Part shown: positions 31,479 through 41,436 of the stretch, piece after piece
Layout: every line of letters starts with the position of its first letter
Position numbering within the stretch: position 1 is the stretch's first letter
Source: Methylotenera mobilis JLW8
Lineage (GTDB): Bacteria > Pseudomonadota > Gammaproteobacteria > Burkholderiales > Methylophilaceae
Length of the DNA: 64,000 nt
Reading direction: 5' to 3'
NCBI RefSeq assembly: GCF_000023705.1
Contig: NC_012968.1
Span: forward strand, 1,550,001-1,614,000
Translations under genes and position numbers: made by a program
The notes under the pieces: generated by a model
Told to the model about the DNA's origin: nothing
The model's database searches: none
What the model saw: the letters and a program-made list of their open reading frames with translations, nothing else

Positions 31479-32909
31479 CTATCGAGACATATAAAAGATA
31501 GATTTTTGCGTAATACGCTCTTTAGAGCCCAATGCCTCAACTTCAAACATAATCGGGTGCGTACCGCTGCGTATGGCGCCATCAGCAATTTGCAGACTCA
31601 CCGCTACTAGCCTTTCATTGGCTGGCTCAACCGTAAACTGGGTTTGCGAAGCCATCGACAAGCCATCAATACCCGTCACAGACACGCGATAACTTTCTGC
31701 GGCTTCGGTTACATTGGTAATTTGTAATTGATAGACATTTTCCACCTTACCGCCAGAGACCAACCTAGACATCACACCACGATCACGATTCACATCCACT
31801 TTGAACGATGGACGCAGCGCCAAGGAGGCAACCAAGCCTAAGGAAAGCAGTAACAGTAGCGCGCTATAAATCAGCACACGCGGACGCAATATCTTTTGTA
31901 TCACTTGATGCTTAGTCCAATGCTGTGCCAAGCCATTTTGTGTAGTAAATCTGATTAAGCCACGTGAATAATTCATTTTATCCATAATGCTGTTACATGC
32001 ATCCACGCATAAGCCGCAACTAATACACTCATACTGCAAGCCATTGCGGATATCAATCCCCACTGGGCACACTTGCACACAGAAATTGCAATCAATACAG
32101 TCACCTAGACCTTCCTGTTTTGCATCTACCTTTCTGGAGCGGCCACTGCGAGGCTCGCCGCGCTCTTGGTCATAAGTTACGATCAATGTGTCGTTATCGA
32201 ACATTGCACTTTGAAAGCGTGCATAAGGGCACATGTGTTTACATACCTGCTCGCGTAGGAAGCCGGCATTGCCATAAGTGGCTAGGCCATAAAAACAAAT
32301 CCAGAACGTTTCCCACGGGCTGAGTTTAATCTCAAGAATACTATGCAATAAATCACGTATTGGTGAAAAATAACCTAAGAAAGTAAACCCGGTAAAAATG
32401 GAAAAGCTAATCCAAGCAAAATGTTTCATGGATTTTATATATAGCTTTTTAACGCCAAACTTGCTTTCATCCAGGCGCATGCGTGCCGCTCTATCCCCTT
32501 CAATTTTACGCTCCATCCATAAAAAGATTTCGGTATAAACCGACTGCGGGCAGGAGAAGCCACACCATAGCCTACCGGCAACCGCCGTAAATAAGAACAG
32601 GGCTAAAGCGGCGATAATCAGGATAATTACCAGGTAAATTAAATCTTGCGGGTACAGTACCAAGCCAAAAATATAGAAACGGTGAGTGCTTATATCCAGC
32701 AGCATGGCTTGACGCTCACCCCATTGCAGCCATGGCACGCCATAAAATACAATTTGCGTGATCCAAATCATCACCCAGCGCCAGTTTTTGAAAAAACCAG
32801 CGGTGTTGCGTGGGTAGATCTTGGCCTGCGCTTCGTACATTGGCATAAAACCGCCCGGTGCAGGCGCGATAGGAATTATTTTCTTAGATGTGGTTTTAGC
32901 ATCTTTCAT
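31479..32909 (-). CDS. ccoG: Cytochrome c oxidase accessory protein CcoG (FixG/RdxA)
   Basis: A membrane iron-sulphur protein involved in copper delivery for cbb3-type oxidase assembly. The 476-aa protein has membrane segments near WVMIWITQIVFYGVPW, LIYLVIILIIAALALFLF and later, a bacterial ferredoxin pair CIDCNFCVQVCPVG and CISCGLCVDAC, and a C-terminal IgG-like periplasmic domain. A TTG exists at 32915, but the ATG at 32909 follows AAGGA at 6-nt spacing. The ccoNOPQ genes are not in the window. Two direct 11-bp repeats lie upstream. Confidence 0.93.
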   Translation of the reverse strand: MKDAKTTSKKIIPIAPAPGGFMPMYEAQAKIYPRNTAGFFKNWRWVMIWITQIVFYGVPWLQWGERQAMLLDISTHRFYIFGLVLYPQDLIYLVIILIIAALALFLFTAVAGRLWCGFSCPQSVYTEIFLWMERKIEGDRAARMRLDESKFGVKKLYIKSMKHFAWISFSIFTGFTFLGYFSPIRDLLHSILEIKLSPWETFWICFYGLATYGNAGFLREQVCKHMCPYARFQSAMFDNDTLIVTYDQERGEPRSGRSRKVDAKQEGLGDCIDCNFCVQVCPVGIDIRNGLQYECISCGLCVDACNSIMDKMNYSRGLIRFTTQNGLAQHWTKHQVIQKILRPRVLIYSALLLLLSLGLVASLALRPSFKVDVNRDRGVMSRLVSGGKVENVYQLQITNVTEAAESYRVSVTGIDGLSMASQTQFTVEPANERLVAVSLQIADGAIRSGTHPIMFEVEALGSKERITQKSIFYMSR

Positions 32910-32957
32910 TTGCAATCCTTGCTTACAATATAACCACTTAAATTAGACTGATTTAAA

Positions 32958-32988
32958 TAGTTAAACTGATATAAAGTTAGTTAAACTG
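32958..32988. repeat. Direct repeats upstream of ccoG
   Basis: TAGTTAAACTG occurs at 32958-32968 and 32978-32988, exactly 20 bp apart, 49 bp upstream of the ccoG start. The two-turn spacing would suit a regulator binding one face of the helix. The regulator is unknown. Confidence 0.4.
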
Positions 32989-33039
32989 GCGTGAATCTAA
33001 AGTTTTCAATCGAAATTAACTTTCGGACGAGATTAGTTT

Positions 33040-33564
33040 TTAAGGTCTGCTCCTAAGCGGCTGTCGATAAGACTTTTGGTAGGTATCACTAAACGTATGC
33101 AAGGCAGCTAACGCCAGCTGAGCATCATGCCCCGGCTTAATCAGAAAGCTATCAAACCCGCATCTAGCTTGGTAGTACACGGTATCAATCATCACGTCGC
33201 CCACAGCCCTTAGCTCACCAGACCATTGGTAGACATTTCTTAACAATTGCGCCAGTGAGTAGCCTCTACCATCGGTGTAGCTTGGGAAATCTATGGCAAT
33301 AAACGCAATATCGGCCTGACATAAGGCCTGTACCTGATGACTAATACCGCTATCAAAATCCACATCGGAGGCAATGAGCACGGCTACTGGAAACTGCCGA
33401 CCCTCCAATAACGACTGTTGCGCTATCCAAGTATCCAATGTCACCATCCAGCTTGCATCATCAGGCGGAACCAGCAATGCAGCATCGTTACTCACATCGA
33501 AGCACTGCACCTCATTCACGGTAAGCTGACCATTACAAATCAGGTTTTTGCTATAGTCAGACAT
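33040..33564 (-). CDS. DUF934 protein, partner of sulfite/nitrite reductase
   Basis: A 174-aa DUF934 protein. This family is regularly found after cysI-type genes and is thought to help assimilatory sulfite reduction, perhaps as an electron-transfer or assembly partner, but the role is unproven. It overlaps the end of the reductase gene by 8 bp, which implies translational coupling. The family block SYTDGRGYSLAQLLRN is present. No cofactor motif is seen. Confidence 0.85.
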   Translation of the reverse strand: MSDYSKNLICNGQLTVNEVQCFDVSNDAALLVPPDDASWMVTLDTWIAQQSLLEGRQFPVAVLIASDVDFDSGISHQVQALCQADIAFIAIDFPSYTDGRGYSLAQLLRNVYQWSGELRAVGDVMIDTVYYQARCGFDSFLIKPGHDAQLALAALHTFSDTYQKSYRQPLRSRP

Positions 33565-35299
33565 TAGATTCCCCCACTAAGTTTGGCATCTTGGCTAGCA
33601 TAGGATCCGCATAAACATCCTTCTTAAATGGCTCAATTCCGATACGGTCCACCACATCAATAAAGCGCTCAACATCACTTTCGCGGATGGATAAATAAGT
33701 TTTAATCAGGCGAGCAATCACATCAGGCACTTGCTCACGCGCAAACGATGGCCCAATCACTCGACCAATCGCTGCGCTTGTATTGCCATCTATGCTGGAT
33801 TTGCTATCAGCCTTGAGCGCACCAGACTGTCTGCCGCCCAATGTAATTTGGTACCACTCCTCACCGGCCTTATCCACGCCTAAAATCCCTATATGACCTA
33901 CATGGTGATGCCCACAGGAGTTCATGCAGCCAGATAAATTAAGATCAATCTCACCAATCTCATGCACATAATCCAGATCATCAAATTTTTGCTGAATAGC
34001 CGCTGCCACTGGAATAGAAACCGCATTGGCTAAACTGCAGTAATCTCCGCCTGGACAGGCGATGATATTGGTAATCAAGCCGATATTAGGGGTGGACAGA
34101 TTAAGCACGCTCAACTCTTGCCATAAAGCATAAAGCGACTTGGTTTTAACATCAGGCAAAATGATATTCTGCTCATGTGAAACACGCAGTTCGCCAAAAC
34201 CGTAGTTGTCAGCCATTTCAGCAAGCACATCCATCTGGTCTGCAGTCATATCACCCGGTGGAGAACCAGGCGCTTTCAAAGACACCGTCACTGATGAATA
34301 GCCGGGGATTTTATGCTGGTGAATATTGGTGCGAAACCAGCGTGCAAAAGCTGGGTTAGCCTCTAAATGATGCGCGATACTGGTACCGTCATCATCTTGC
34401 AACTGTTTATAGCTGGGCCAGGTAAATTTATCGGCAATCGCGCTGACAAATTCTGCGGTTACGGTATCTGCACCACCTCGAATCAGCGCCCATTGTTCAT
34501 TTACCTGCTGTGCAAACACCTCTGGCGTGAGGTCTTTTACCAAAATTTTAATGCGTGCTTTATATTTGTTGTCGCGTCTGCCATGCAGGTTATACACACG
34601 CAATGTTGCCTGCAAATAAGTCAGCAGGTCATACCAGGCCACAAAAGGATTAATCAGCTTGCCAACCAGCGGCGTCCTACCCAAGCCGCCGCCCACAAAT
34701 ACTCTGAAACCAAATACGCCGTTACTCTCAACTGCCTGCAAGCCGATATCGTGTACGCCGATGGCAGCCCTATCCGTGACGGAACCACTCACGGCGATTT
34801 TGAATTTACGTGGTAAGAATGCAAACTCAGGGTGCAGCATGGACCATTGCCTGATAATTTCGCACCATACCAGTGGATTAATGATTTCATCATGTGCCAC
34901 CCCGGCAAAATGGTCGGTAGTGGTGTTACGAATACAATTACCGCTGGTCTGGATCGCATGCATTTGCACAGTAGCCAGCTTAGCCAAAATATCAGGCGCA
35001 TCTTCCAAACGCGGCCAGTTGAACTGTATATTCTGTCTAGTGGTGAGATGGGCATAGCCTCTATCCCAGCGCCGCGCAACATAAGACAACGTACGTAATT
35101 GGTTAGAGGTCAACATCCCATAAGGAATCGCTACGCGTAGCATGGGCGCATGACGCTGAAGATACAATCCATTTTGCAAACGCAGCACGCGGAAATCATC
35201 TTCAGAGAGCTGGCCATTGAGAAAGCGCTGCGTCTGCCCCCGGAATTGGGCAACGCGCTGTTCCACCAGTCGCTGATCTATTTCATCATAGATATACAT
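33557..35299 (-). CDS. cysI: Nitrite/sulfite reductase, siroheme type
   Basis: Probably the hemoprotein of assimilatory sulfite reductase; nitrite reduction is possible. The 580-aa protein has two ferredoxin-like repeats and the siroheme/4Fe-4S cysteines in CPGGDYCSLA and SGCMNSCGHHHVGH. The N-terminal region (YGMLTSNQLRTLSYVARRWD) matches the NirA/CysI family that often uses ferredoxin. The adjacent DUF934 gene favours sulfite as substrate. No cysJ-like flavoprotein is nearby, so the electron donor is unclear. Confidence 0.85.
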   Translation of the reverse strand: MYIYDEIDQRLVEQRVAQFRGQTQRFLNGQLSEDDFRVLRLQNGLYLQRHAPMLRVAIPYGMLTSNQLRTLSYVARRWDRGYAHLTTRQNIQFNWPRLEDAPDILAKLATVQMHAIQTSGNCIRNTTTDHFAGVAHDEIINPLVWCEIIRQWSMLHPEFAFLPRKFKIAVSGSVTDRAAIGVHDIGLQAVESNGVFGFRVFVGGGLGRTPLVGKLINPFVAWYDLLTYLQATLRVYNLHGRRDNKYKARIKILVKDLTPEVFAQQVNEQWALIRGGADTVTAEFVSAIADKFTWPSYKQLQDDDGTSIAHHLEANPAFARWFRTNIHQHKIPGYSSVTVSLKAPGSPPGDMTADQMDVLAEMADNYGFGELRVSHEQNIILPDVKTKSLYALWQELSVLNLSTPNIGLITNIIACPGGDYCSLANAVSIPVAAAIQQKFDDLDYVHEIGEIDLNLSGCMNSCGHHHVGHIGILGVDKAGEEWYQITLGGRQSGALKADSKSSIDGNTSAAIGRVIGPSFAREQVPDVIARLIKTYLSIRESDVERFIDVVDRIGIEPFKKDVYADPMLAKMPNLVGESNV

Positions 35300-35432
35300 T
35301 TAATCACCTTACAAATTGGCGTTGATACAACGGCCAAGTTATTTGTTTAACAGTGACTAAAGCTTAAGGCTTGCTACTAATTAATAACAGAGACAGATGC
35401 TTGCAAAAAAAGCATAACAGATGATAAAAATC

Positions 35433-36863
35433 TTACGATAACGGCTGTGGTATTAACGCTAATACCAGCGAACCTAAAGTTAACAGCGCGGCTTCTATGC
35501 GCGCATCCCAAATATGCCCGTAGTTCAAGCGTACATAACTGCTGAAGTGACGCTGCGCAGAAAATATCGGGCCAGGCGCGATGCTAATATCGTGATTAAG
35601 CGCAAGTTTATGCAGTTCCAGTGCATTAACGCTATCTGGCAACTTCACCCATAAAAAATACCCGCCCTGCGGTAAGGTTAAGCAGGTACCGGTAGGGAAA
35701 TAACGCTCTATTGCTTCTACAAATTTAATTTGGTTTAGCAATAAGGCATGACGCAGATTACGCAAATGTCTGTCGTAACCGCCCTTTTGCAAATATTTGG
35801 CAATGGCTACTTGCGCCGGTACTGATGCAGAAATAGTTGTGGTTAACTTAAGCCGCGCGACTGCCTTTGCAAATCGCCCAGGTGCAACCCAACCCACTCT
35901 GTAACCAGGTGCTAGGCATTTAGAAAATGATGAACAATGCATGACCAAACCTTCGCTATCAAAGGCTTTTGCCGGCATGGGTCGTTTATCGGAAAAATAC
36001 AACTCACCGTAAACATCGTCTTCAATTAGCGGCAGTTGATATTTGGTGATGAGTACCACCAAGGCCTGTTTCTTTTCATTAGAAAGCAAACTACCTAACG
36101 GATTCTGAAAGTTAGTCATCAACCAGCAAGCTTTAGGCTGGTGCTGCACAATGGCGCGCTCCATTGCCGCTAAATCAATACCGTCTTTAGGGTGGCTAGG
36201 AATCTCTACCGCGCGCAAACCTATGCGCTCTATAGATTGTAAGGCAGCATAAAAGGTCGGCGATTCAATAAGCACGGTATCACCAGGGCGAGCCACTGCC
36301 ATCAAACATAGGTTTAATGCCTCCAGCGCACCATTGGTCACCACAATTTCATCTGCAGTTACATGCAGGCCATCTATCATGTAACGCAAAGCAATCTGGC
36401 GCCTAAGATTCATATCCCCAGCACTTAAATTATCTACACTGGCCCAAGGGTCCATAATCTGCACGCTGGAAGCCATGCTCTTGGCCAGATTCGCGCGTGG
36501 AAACAGTAACGGGCTTGGGAATGCCGAACCTAAAGGCACCACGCTTTTGAGCCGAATCGACTCCAGCACCTCAAATACCAACTCACTCACATCCACCTGT
36601 TTAGATTCTAGCTGGTCCTGTGTCACAGGCTCGGGCAAAGACGGAATATTCAGCGCACCGCCGGTAACGAAATAACCGGAGCGTTCGCGCGCCGTAATCA
36701 GGCCACGTGCCTCCAGCAGATAATATGCCTCTAATACCGTGGCCGCACTCACTTCACGGCTAATACTGGCTTGGCGTACAGATGGCAGTTTATCGCCACG
36801 GCACAACACCCCTTCTTGAATAGACTGGGCAATAGAATTAGCAAGCTGCTCGTAAAGCTTCAT
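35433..36863 (-). CDS. MocR-type regulator (GntR-aminotransferase fusion)
   Basis: A 476-aa transcription factor with an N-terminal GntR winged helix (KLYEQLANSIAQSIQEG then GDKLPSVRQAS) and a fold-type I aminotransferase domain. The PLP lysine region is SSFSKCLAPGYRVGW. Such proteins sense PLP, an amino acid or a related ligand. The ATG has AGGAAAG 4 bp upstream. A TGTATACA palindrome lies about 20 bp upstream (36884-36891) and may be its own operator. The target gene is not obvious. Confidence 0.9.
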   Translation of the reverse strand: MKLYEQLANSIAQSIQEGVLCRGDKLPSVRQASISREVSAATVLEAYYLLEARGLITARERSGYFVTGGALNIPSLPEPVTQDQLESKQVDVSELVFEVLESIRLKSVVPLGSAFPSPLLFPRANLAKSMASSVQIMDPWASVDNLSAGDMNLRRQIALRYMIDGLHVTADEIVVTNGALEALNLCLMAVARPGDTVLIESPTFYAALQSIERIGLRAVEIPSHPKDGIDLAAMERAIVQHQPKACWLMTNFQNPLGSLLSNEKKQALVVLITKYQLPLIEDDVYGELYFSDKRPMPAKAFDSEGLVMHCSSFSKCLAPGYRVGWVAPGRFAKAVARLKLTTTISASVPAQVAIAKYLQKGGYDRHLRNLRHALLLNQIKFVEAIERYFPTGTCLTLPQGGYFLWVKLPDSVNALELHKLALNHDISIAPGPIFSAQRHFSSYVRLNYGHIWDARIEAALLTLGSLVLALIPQPLS

Positions 36864-36883
36864 CGCTTTCCTGTGAGGTTAAA

Positions 36884-36891
36884 TGTATACA
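36884..36891. promoter_or_regulatory. Possible MocR operator TGTATACA
   Basis: An 8-bp perfect palindrome just upstream of the MocR gene, similar to the TGTACA cores near the second MocR gene at 43 kb. Short palindromes occur by chance in AT-rich DNA, so support is weak. Confidence 0.25.
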
Positions 36892-37143
36892 AATGGCATG
36901 CTACCCGATAAGCACTGCTTTATAGAAATGAATACTAACTTCAATACTGAAAAATAATTAAATCTAAAATTATTAAATACAAACCACCAAAATCATGCTG
37001 ATTAATTAAGTTTTATACAGAAAAAATCCTAGAAATGACATAAAAATACGTACAAATTAAAAATAATTTAAAAACTAACTATATGAATCCATTAACAATT
37101 AGATAAATATATAAATTATTTTAAATATTTTTCACTTTTACCC

Positions 37144-37170
37144 TAAAGTATCTAAATTAGCTGCCGTTAA
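37144..37170 (+). promoter_or_regulatory. Sigma-28 (FliA) promoter for flaG
   Basis: TAAA (37144-37147), a 15-bp spacer and GCCGTTAA (37163-37170). The FliA consensus is TAAA-N15-GCCGATAA, so there is one mismatch and exact spacing. It lies 77 bp before the flaG start. Confidence 0.8.
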
Positions 37171-37247
37171 ATAGTTGTAGGATATGGCAAAATTTAACTT
37201 AATTTTTTAACCAATAACAATTTAAGACGCGATTTTAAAGGGCTAAC

Positions 37248-37628
37248 ATGTTTAATTCTTCAATAGATGGTTACGGCGGCATTAAAATGCCAATCAGCAC
37301 GCAACAAACTACAGATGCGAGAGCGACGGCCCAAACCAGTAGTGCGAATCGCGCTGCGTTAAAATCAGTGGACACGTCTGACAACAGAACTTCAACTGAA
37401 GCAAACAAAGACATGTTAACGGCTGCGGTCAATAAATTGAATGAGTTGGTAGCGCCTGCCCTGCAAACAGTTCAATTCTCGATGGATGAAGAAGCTGGTC
37501 GCATGATTGTGAAAGTCATCGACACTGCGACGCAAAAAACCATCAGACAAATCCCTAACGAAGAGGTGCTAGCCTTTTCAAAAACACTGGGCAGACTACA
37601 AGGCTTAGTGGTAAGAGAACGCGCTTAA
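37248..37628 (+). CDS. flaG: FlaG-family flagellar protein
   Basis: A 126-aa FlaG-family protein, which affects flagellar filament length. The conserved C-terminal half reads LQFSMDEEAGRMIVKVIDTATQ-like (here VQFSMDEEAGRM) and then IRQIPNEEVL. The N-terminal half is Thr/Ser/Ala-rich and disordered. AAAGG lies 7 bp before the ATG. A sigma-28 promoter lies upstream. It stands alone: no fliC, fliD or fliS adjoins it, unlike the usual order. Confidence 0.88.
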   Translation: MFNSSIDGYGGIKMPISTQQTTDARATAQTSSANRAALKSVDTSDNRTSTEANKDMLTAAVNKLNELVAPALQTVQFSMDEEAGRMIVKVIDTATQKTIRQIPNEEVLAFSKTLGRLQGLVVRERA

Positions 37629-37682
37629 TTAAGCCACACCCCATCGTCTAAAACAGCCTCAGCTGCATCACCTGTGAAATAA

Positions 37683-37713
37683 GCATTTACGGCACATTGG
37701 GTGCCGCAAATGC
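37683..37713 (+). terminator. Hairpin after flaG
   Basis: A 13-bp stem with one mismatch: 37683-37695 pairs with 37701-37713 around the loop ATTGG (core CGGCAC/GTGCCG), 55 bp after the flaG stop. No T-run. Confidence 0.5.
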
Positions 37714-37745
37714 ACGAGAAACACTACCCACAAATATCAGCCCTA

Positions 37746-37774
37746 AACCAGCCAATCGAAGATTGAGGCTGGTT
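37746..37774 (-). terminator. Hairpin after the DUF1348 gene
   Basis: AACCAGCC (37746-37753) pairs with GGCTGGTT (37767-37774), with AATC/GATT extending the stem. It lies 15 bp beyond the minus-strand DUF1348 stop, followed on that strand by TTTAGGG. Confidence 0.55.
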
Positions 37775-37788
37775 AACGATGCCTCGCG

Positions 37789-38268
37789 CTATAAGCCCAA
37801 TTCACTCAAGCTGGCATAATCATCAGGTCTGCGCCCTATCGGCCATAAAAACTTACGCTCAGTCTCTTTGATCGGTAAATCGTTGATACTGGCATAACGT
37901 AACTCCATTAAACCATTGGCATCAAACTGCCAATTTTCATTACCGTAAGAGCGATACCACTGCCCAGAGTCATCATGCCACTCATAGGCAAAGCGCACCG
38001 CAATACGGTTGTGATCGTGCGCCCACAGCTCTTTAATTAAGCGATACTCCAATTCACGCGACCATTTACGGGTTAAGAACGCAACAATCTGCTCACGCCC
38101 AGTTATAAACTCTGCCCGATTACGCCACTGACTATCAGGGGTATATACCAGCGATACGCGTTGCGGGTCTCGGCTGTTCCAGCCATCTTCAGCCAGACGC
38201 ACTTTTTGCGCTGCTGTTTCACGCGTAAATGGAGGTAACGGTGGCTTTACTTCATTGCTTGCTGACAT
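37789..38268 (-). CDS. DUF1348/NTF2-like (SnoaL-type) protein
   Basis: A 159-aa protein of the DUF1348 family with an NTF2-like cone fold. Family blocks: [46 protein letters not shown] and the final [20 protein letters not shown]2-like folds bind small hydrophobic ligands or act as isomerases, but the reaction here is unknown. It is 61 bp downstream of the ABC transporter gene on the same strand, possibly one transcript. Confidence 0.88.
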   Translation of the reverse strand: MSASNEVKPPLPPFTRETAAQKVRLAEDGWNSRDPQRVSLVYTPDSQWRNRAEFITGREQIVAFLTRKWSRELEYRLIKELWAHDHNRIAVRFAYEWHDDSGQWYRSYGNENWQFDANGLMELRYASINDLPIKETERKFLWPIGRRPDDYASLSELGL

Positions 38269-38329
38269 CTCTTCACTCCTAAAATATGAACATATTTAAC
38301 ACTGATGAAACGAGAAAAATGAGTAAGCG

Positions 38330-40153
38330 CTATTCTCCCAAAAAGCCGCCACTTTGGTGTGCCCATAAAGTTGCGTATATACCGCCTTGTTTAATCAGGG
38401 TTTGATGATCGCCCTCTTCGACAATTCGGCCATCATCCAGCACAATAAGGCGGTCCATCGCTGCAATGGTAGAAAGCCGGTGCGCAATAGCCACCACAGT
38501 TTTTCCCTGCATCAAGTCATACAGGCTCGCCTGTATCGCCTGCTCCACCTCAGAATCCAACGCACTGGTAGCTTCATCCAGCAGCAAGATTGGTGCATCT
38601 TTTAAAATAACCCGCGCAATTGCAATACGCTGACGCTGGCCACCTGATAACTTTACACCACGCTCGCCTACATGTGCATCATAACCGGTGCGCCCTTTAG
38701 CATCGCGCAGGCTTAAGATAAAGTCATGCGCCTCGGCACGCTTTGCTGCATCCATCATCTCTTGCTCGGTGGCGTTTGGCCGCCCATACAGAATATTGTC
38801 ACGCACACTGCGATGCAGCAGCGAGGTATCTTGCGTCACCATCGCAATCTGGCTGCGCAAGCTGTTTTGCGTCACGTCGCGCACATCCTGCCCATCAATC
38901 AAAACGCGGCCACTCTCTACATCATAAAAACGTAACAGCAGATTCACGATGGTAGATTTACCAGCGCCAGAGCGCCCAACCAGACCAACTTTTTCACCAG
39001 GTCTAATATTCAAACTCAACGCTCTTAATACTGAGGTCTGCATACCATACGCAAAATCAACCTGATCAAAGGTGATTTCACCGCTGCTGATTTTTAATGA
39101 TGGCGCGTCTGGCTTGTCGATAATCTGCTGGGTGAGCGATAGCGTGTTTACGCCATCTTGCGCGGTGCCGATATGCTCATATAGCGAAGTAAGTTCCCAC
39201 ATCACCCAATGCGAAATACCATTGAGGCGTAGCGCCATAGCCGTAGCGGCCGCCACACCGCCAACGCTCACCTGATTATTAGTCCACAACCACAGCGCAA
39301 CACCGGAAGTTGCAATCACTAACAGCATATTCAAAATATGGTTGGTAAACTCCACACCAGACACATAGCGCATTTGCTTATGCACAGTGCCCAAGAACTC
39401 ACTCATGGCAGATTTGGCATAGTATGCCTCGCGCCCCGCGTGTGAGAACAATTTAACTGTACTGATATTTGTATAGGCATCGGTGATACGCCCAGTCATT
39501 AATGAGCGAGCATCTGCCTGGTTTTGCGAAACCTTGGCTAATCTTGGTACAAAGTAGCTGAGTGAAATGACATAACATACGACCCACACCAGAAACGGCA
39601 CGACTACCATGGCGTTAAAATGCCCGACCACTGCTACCATCGTCACAAAATAAATCACTACGAAGACTAAAATATCCGCCACAATAAACCACACGTCACG
39701 CACGGCTAATGCAGTTTGCATCACCTTTGCAGAAACACGCCCGGCAAACTCATCCTGATAAAAACTCATGCTTTGCCCAAGCATTAATCGGTGAAAATTC
39801 CAGCGCAAACGCATCGGGAAATTACCCGCTAAGGTTTGATGCTTAATCAGGGTTTGTACCGCTATCAGCACACCACTGAAAATCAGCAACCCTGCCAACA
39901 TCAATAAGTGATTTTTCTCAGTCTGCCACAACAATGCTGGCGAGGTCTTGCTCAACCAATCCACCACTTTGCCCATCACGGCAAATAGCATGGCCTCAAA
40001 CCCGCCAATCATGGCAGTAAAAAATGTCATCACTAATATAAATAAACGCGAACCTTTGGTGCATGACCATAAGAATGGCCATAGGGCATTAGGTGGAGGA
40101 ACGATTTCTTTTGCAGGAAAAGGATTTAACAGGTTTTCAAACCAGCGCAGCAT
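38330..40153 (-). CDS. ABC exporter, fused permease-ATPase
   Basis: A 607-aa half-transporter with six membrane helices (residues about 30-320) and a nucleotide-binding domain: Walker A GRSGAGKST, signature LSGGQRQRIAIAR, Walker B ILLLDEATSALD and the H-loop AHRLST. It works as a homodimer in the inner membrane. The sequence type is that of MsbA/multidrug-like exporters, but the substrate cannot be told. No accessory fusion protein is encoded nearby. Confidence 0.9.
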   Translation of the reverse strand: MLRWFENLLNPFPAKEIVPPPNALWPFLWSCTKGSRLFILVMTFFTAMIGGFEAMLFAVMGKVVDWLSKTSPALLWQTEKNHLLMLAGLLIFSGVLIAVQTLIKHQTLAGNFPMRLRWNFHRLMLGQSMSFYQDEFAGRVSAKVMQTALAVRDVWFIVADILVFVVIYFVTMVAVVGHFNAMVVVPFLVWVVCYVISLSYFVPRLAKVSQNQADARSLMTGRITDAYTNISTVKLFSHAGREAYYAKSAMSEFLGTVHKQMRYVSGVEFTNHILNMLLVIATSGVALWLWTNNQVSVGGVAAATAMALRLNGISHWVMWELTSLYEHIGTAQDGVNTLSLTQQIIDKPDAPSLKISSGEITFDQVDFAYGMQTSVLRALSLNIRPGEKVGLVGRSGAGKSTIVNLLLRFYDVESGRVLIDGQDVRDVTQNSLRSQIAMVTQDTSLLHRSVRDNILYGRPNATEQEMMDAAKRAEAHDFILSLRDAKGRTGYDAHVGERGVKLSGGQRQRIAIARVILKDAPILLLDEATSALDSEVEQAIQASLYDLMQGKTVVAIAHRLSTIAAMDRLIVLDDGRIVEEGDHQTLIKQGGIYATLWAHQSGGFLGE

Positions 40154-40273
40154 AGTGGCCTTTGGTCATGCATCTTATACAGATGCGTTTAGTCATAAAT
40201 GCGTAAATAGATTGCGTAACACGCATCGGTTTTGTATAGATGGGCAATGCGCATCAGGTTAGTGCAGCTGCCT

Positions 40274-40747
40274 TCAGTTAGGTTGCAACAGGCATACCGC
40301 CTCGGCGGCAACACCTTCACCTCGGCCAGTAAAACCAAGCTTTTCGGTTGTGGTAGCTTTCACGTTAATTTGCGTCACATCAACCCCGCAATCTGCAGCA
40401 ATATGCACACACATCGCAGCCGTATGCGGGCTCAACTTAGGCGCCTCGCACATCACGGTAGCGTCAATATTACCCACCGTGTAGCCACGCTCTCGCACTA
40501 GGCTCACCACGTGTCTTAGTAACTGACGTGAATCTATCCCCTTGTAGCGCATATCCGTTGGCGGGAAGTGCTTACCAATATCACCCAGGGCTACAGCGCC
40601 CAGCAATGCGTCGCAAATAGCATGCAGCAATACATCCGCATCAGAATGTCCATCCAAGCCTTTGTCATGCGGAATATCTACCCCGCCGATAATGCACTTA
40701 CGACCAACCACTAAAGCATGCACATCAAAGCCGTGACCAATTCTCAT
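40274..40747 (-). CDS. ispF: 2-C-methyl-D-erythritol 2,4-cyclodiphosphate synthase
   Basis: The fifth step of the MEP isoprenoid pathway: forms the cyclic diphosphate with release of CMP. The 157-aa protein has the metal ligands in GHGFDVHAL (Asp8, His10) and His in [12 protein letters not shown], plus the [12 protein letters not shown] end. Its start overlaps the ispD stop by one base. Confidence 0.97.
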   Translation of the reverse strand: MRIGHGFDVHALVVGRKCIIGGVDIPHDKGLDGHSDADVLLHAICDALLGAVALGDIGKHFPPTDMRYKGIDSRQLLRHVVSLVRERGYTVGNIDATVMCEAPKLSPHTAAMCVHIAADCGVDVTQINVKATTTEKLGFTGRGEGVAAEAVCLLQPN

Positions 40748-41436
40748 TATGCGATTTCCTTTTGTATTAGCACTTCCATCAGCGCCATGTCTTGTGGGTA
40801 GGTAATTTTCATGTTTCTTAGTGAGCCAACCACCAATTTAGGTTCCAACCCTAGCGCTTCTACGGCCTGCGCTTCGTCCGTAGGTGAGCCATCAAAGCTC
40901 TCTAAAGCACGCTTCAACAGGCTATAGCGGAACATTTGTGGGGTTTGTGCCTGCCACAGACCTTCACGAGGAATCGTATTTTTCACACGCGCATCGGCAT
41001 CAGACTGCTTTAAGGTATCTGCCAAGGGCAGTGCCAGCAACCCGCCCACCGCATCATGCTCCAAGCTATCTAATAAGGTATTGAGTAGCGACAAACTTAA
41101 ACCTGGTCGTGCCGCATCATGTACAAGTATCCAGTCATCCTCTGCTATCTGCGATTGCAACGCCAGCAAGGTATTTAACACGGTTTGCGCCCGCGTTTCA
41201 CCGCCTGTGTAATGTAGCTGCAATCGACTATTAGCATCTAGATCGAGATTGCGCCAGAAATAATCCTCCGGGCTTAACGCTAAGTTAATACTAGCAATAC
41301 GTGGCGATGCGAAAAAAGTCTGGATACTGTAAGAAATCATCGGCTTACCAGACAAGGGCAAATACTGTTTTGGAATAGCCGTTTCCATCCGATTACCGAT
41401 GCCAGCTGCGGGGATAACAATGTGAAAACGTGCCAT
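40747..41436 (-). CDS. ispD: 2-C-methyl-D-erythritol 4-phosphate cytidylyltransferase
   Basis: The third MEP pathway step: couples MEP to CTP. The 229-aa protein has the nucleotide-binding loop [27 protein letters not shown], the VHDAARPG block and the substrate-binding TPQMFR region. It forms a tight operon with ispF (one-base overlap). Confidence 0.97.
   Translation of the reverse strand: MARFHIVIPAAGIGNRMETAIPKQYLPLSGKPMISYSIQTFFASPRIASINLALSPEDYFWRNLDLDANSRLQLHYTGGETRAQTVLNTLLALQSQIAEDDWILVHDAARPGLSLSLLNTLLDSLEHDAVGGLLALPLADTLKQSDADARVKNTIPREGLWQAQTPQMFRYSLLKRALESFDGSPTDEAQAVEALGLEPKLVVGSLRNMKITYPQDMALMEVLIQKEIA

Larger units (their letters stand above)
36864..37247. other. AT-rich intergenic region with the flaG promoter
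   Basis: This 384-bp gap between the divergent MocR and flaG genes is strongly AT-rich. It holds the short palindrome near the MocR start and a sigma-28-type promoter near the flaG end. I see no open reading frame or stable RNA in the middle part. Confidence 0.7.
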
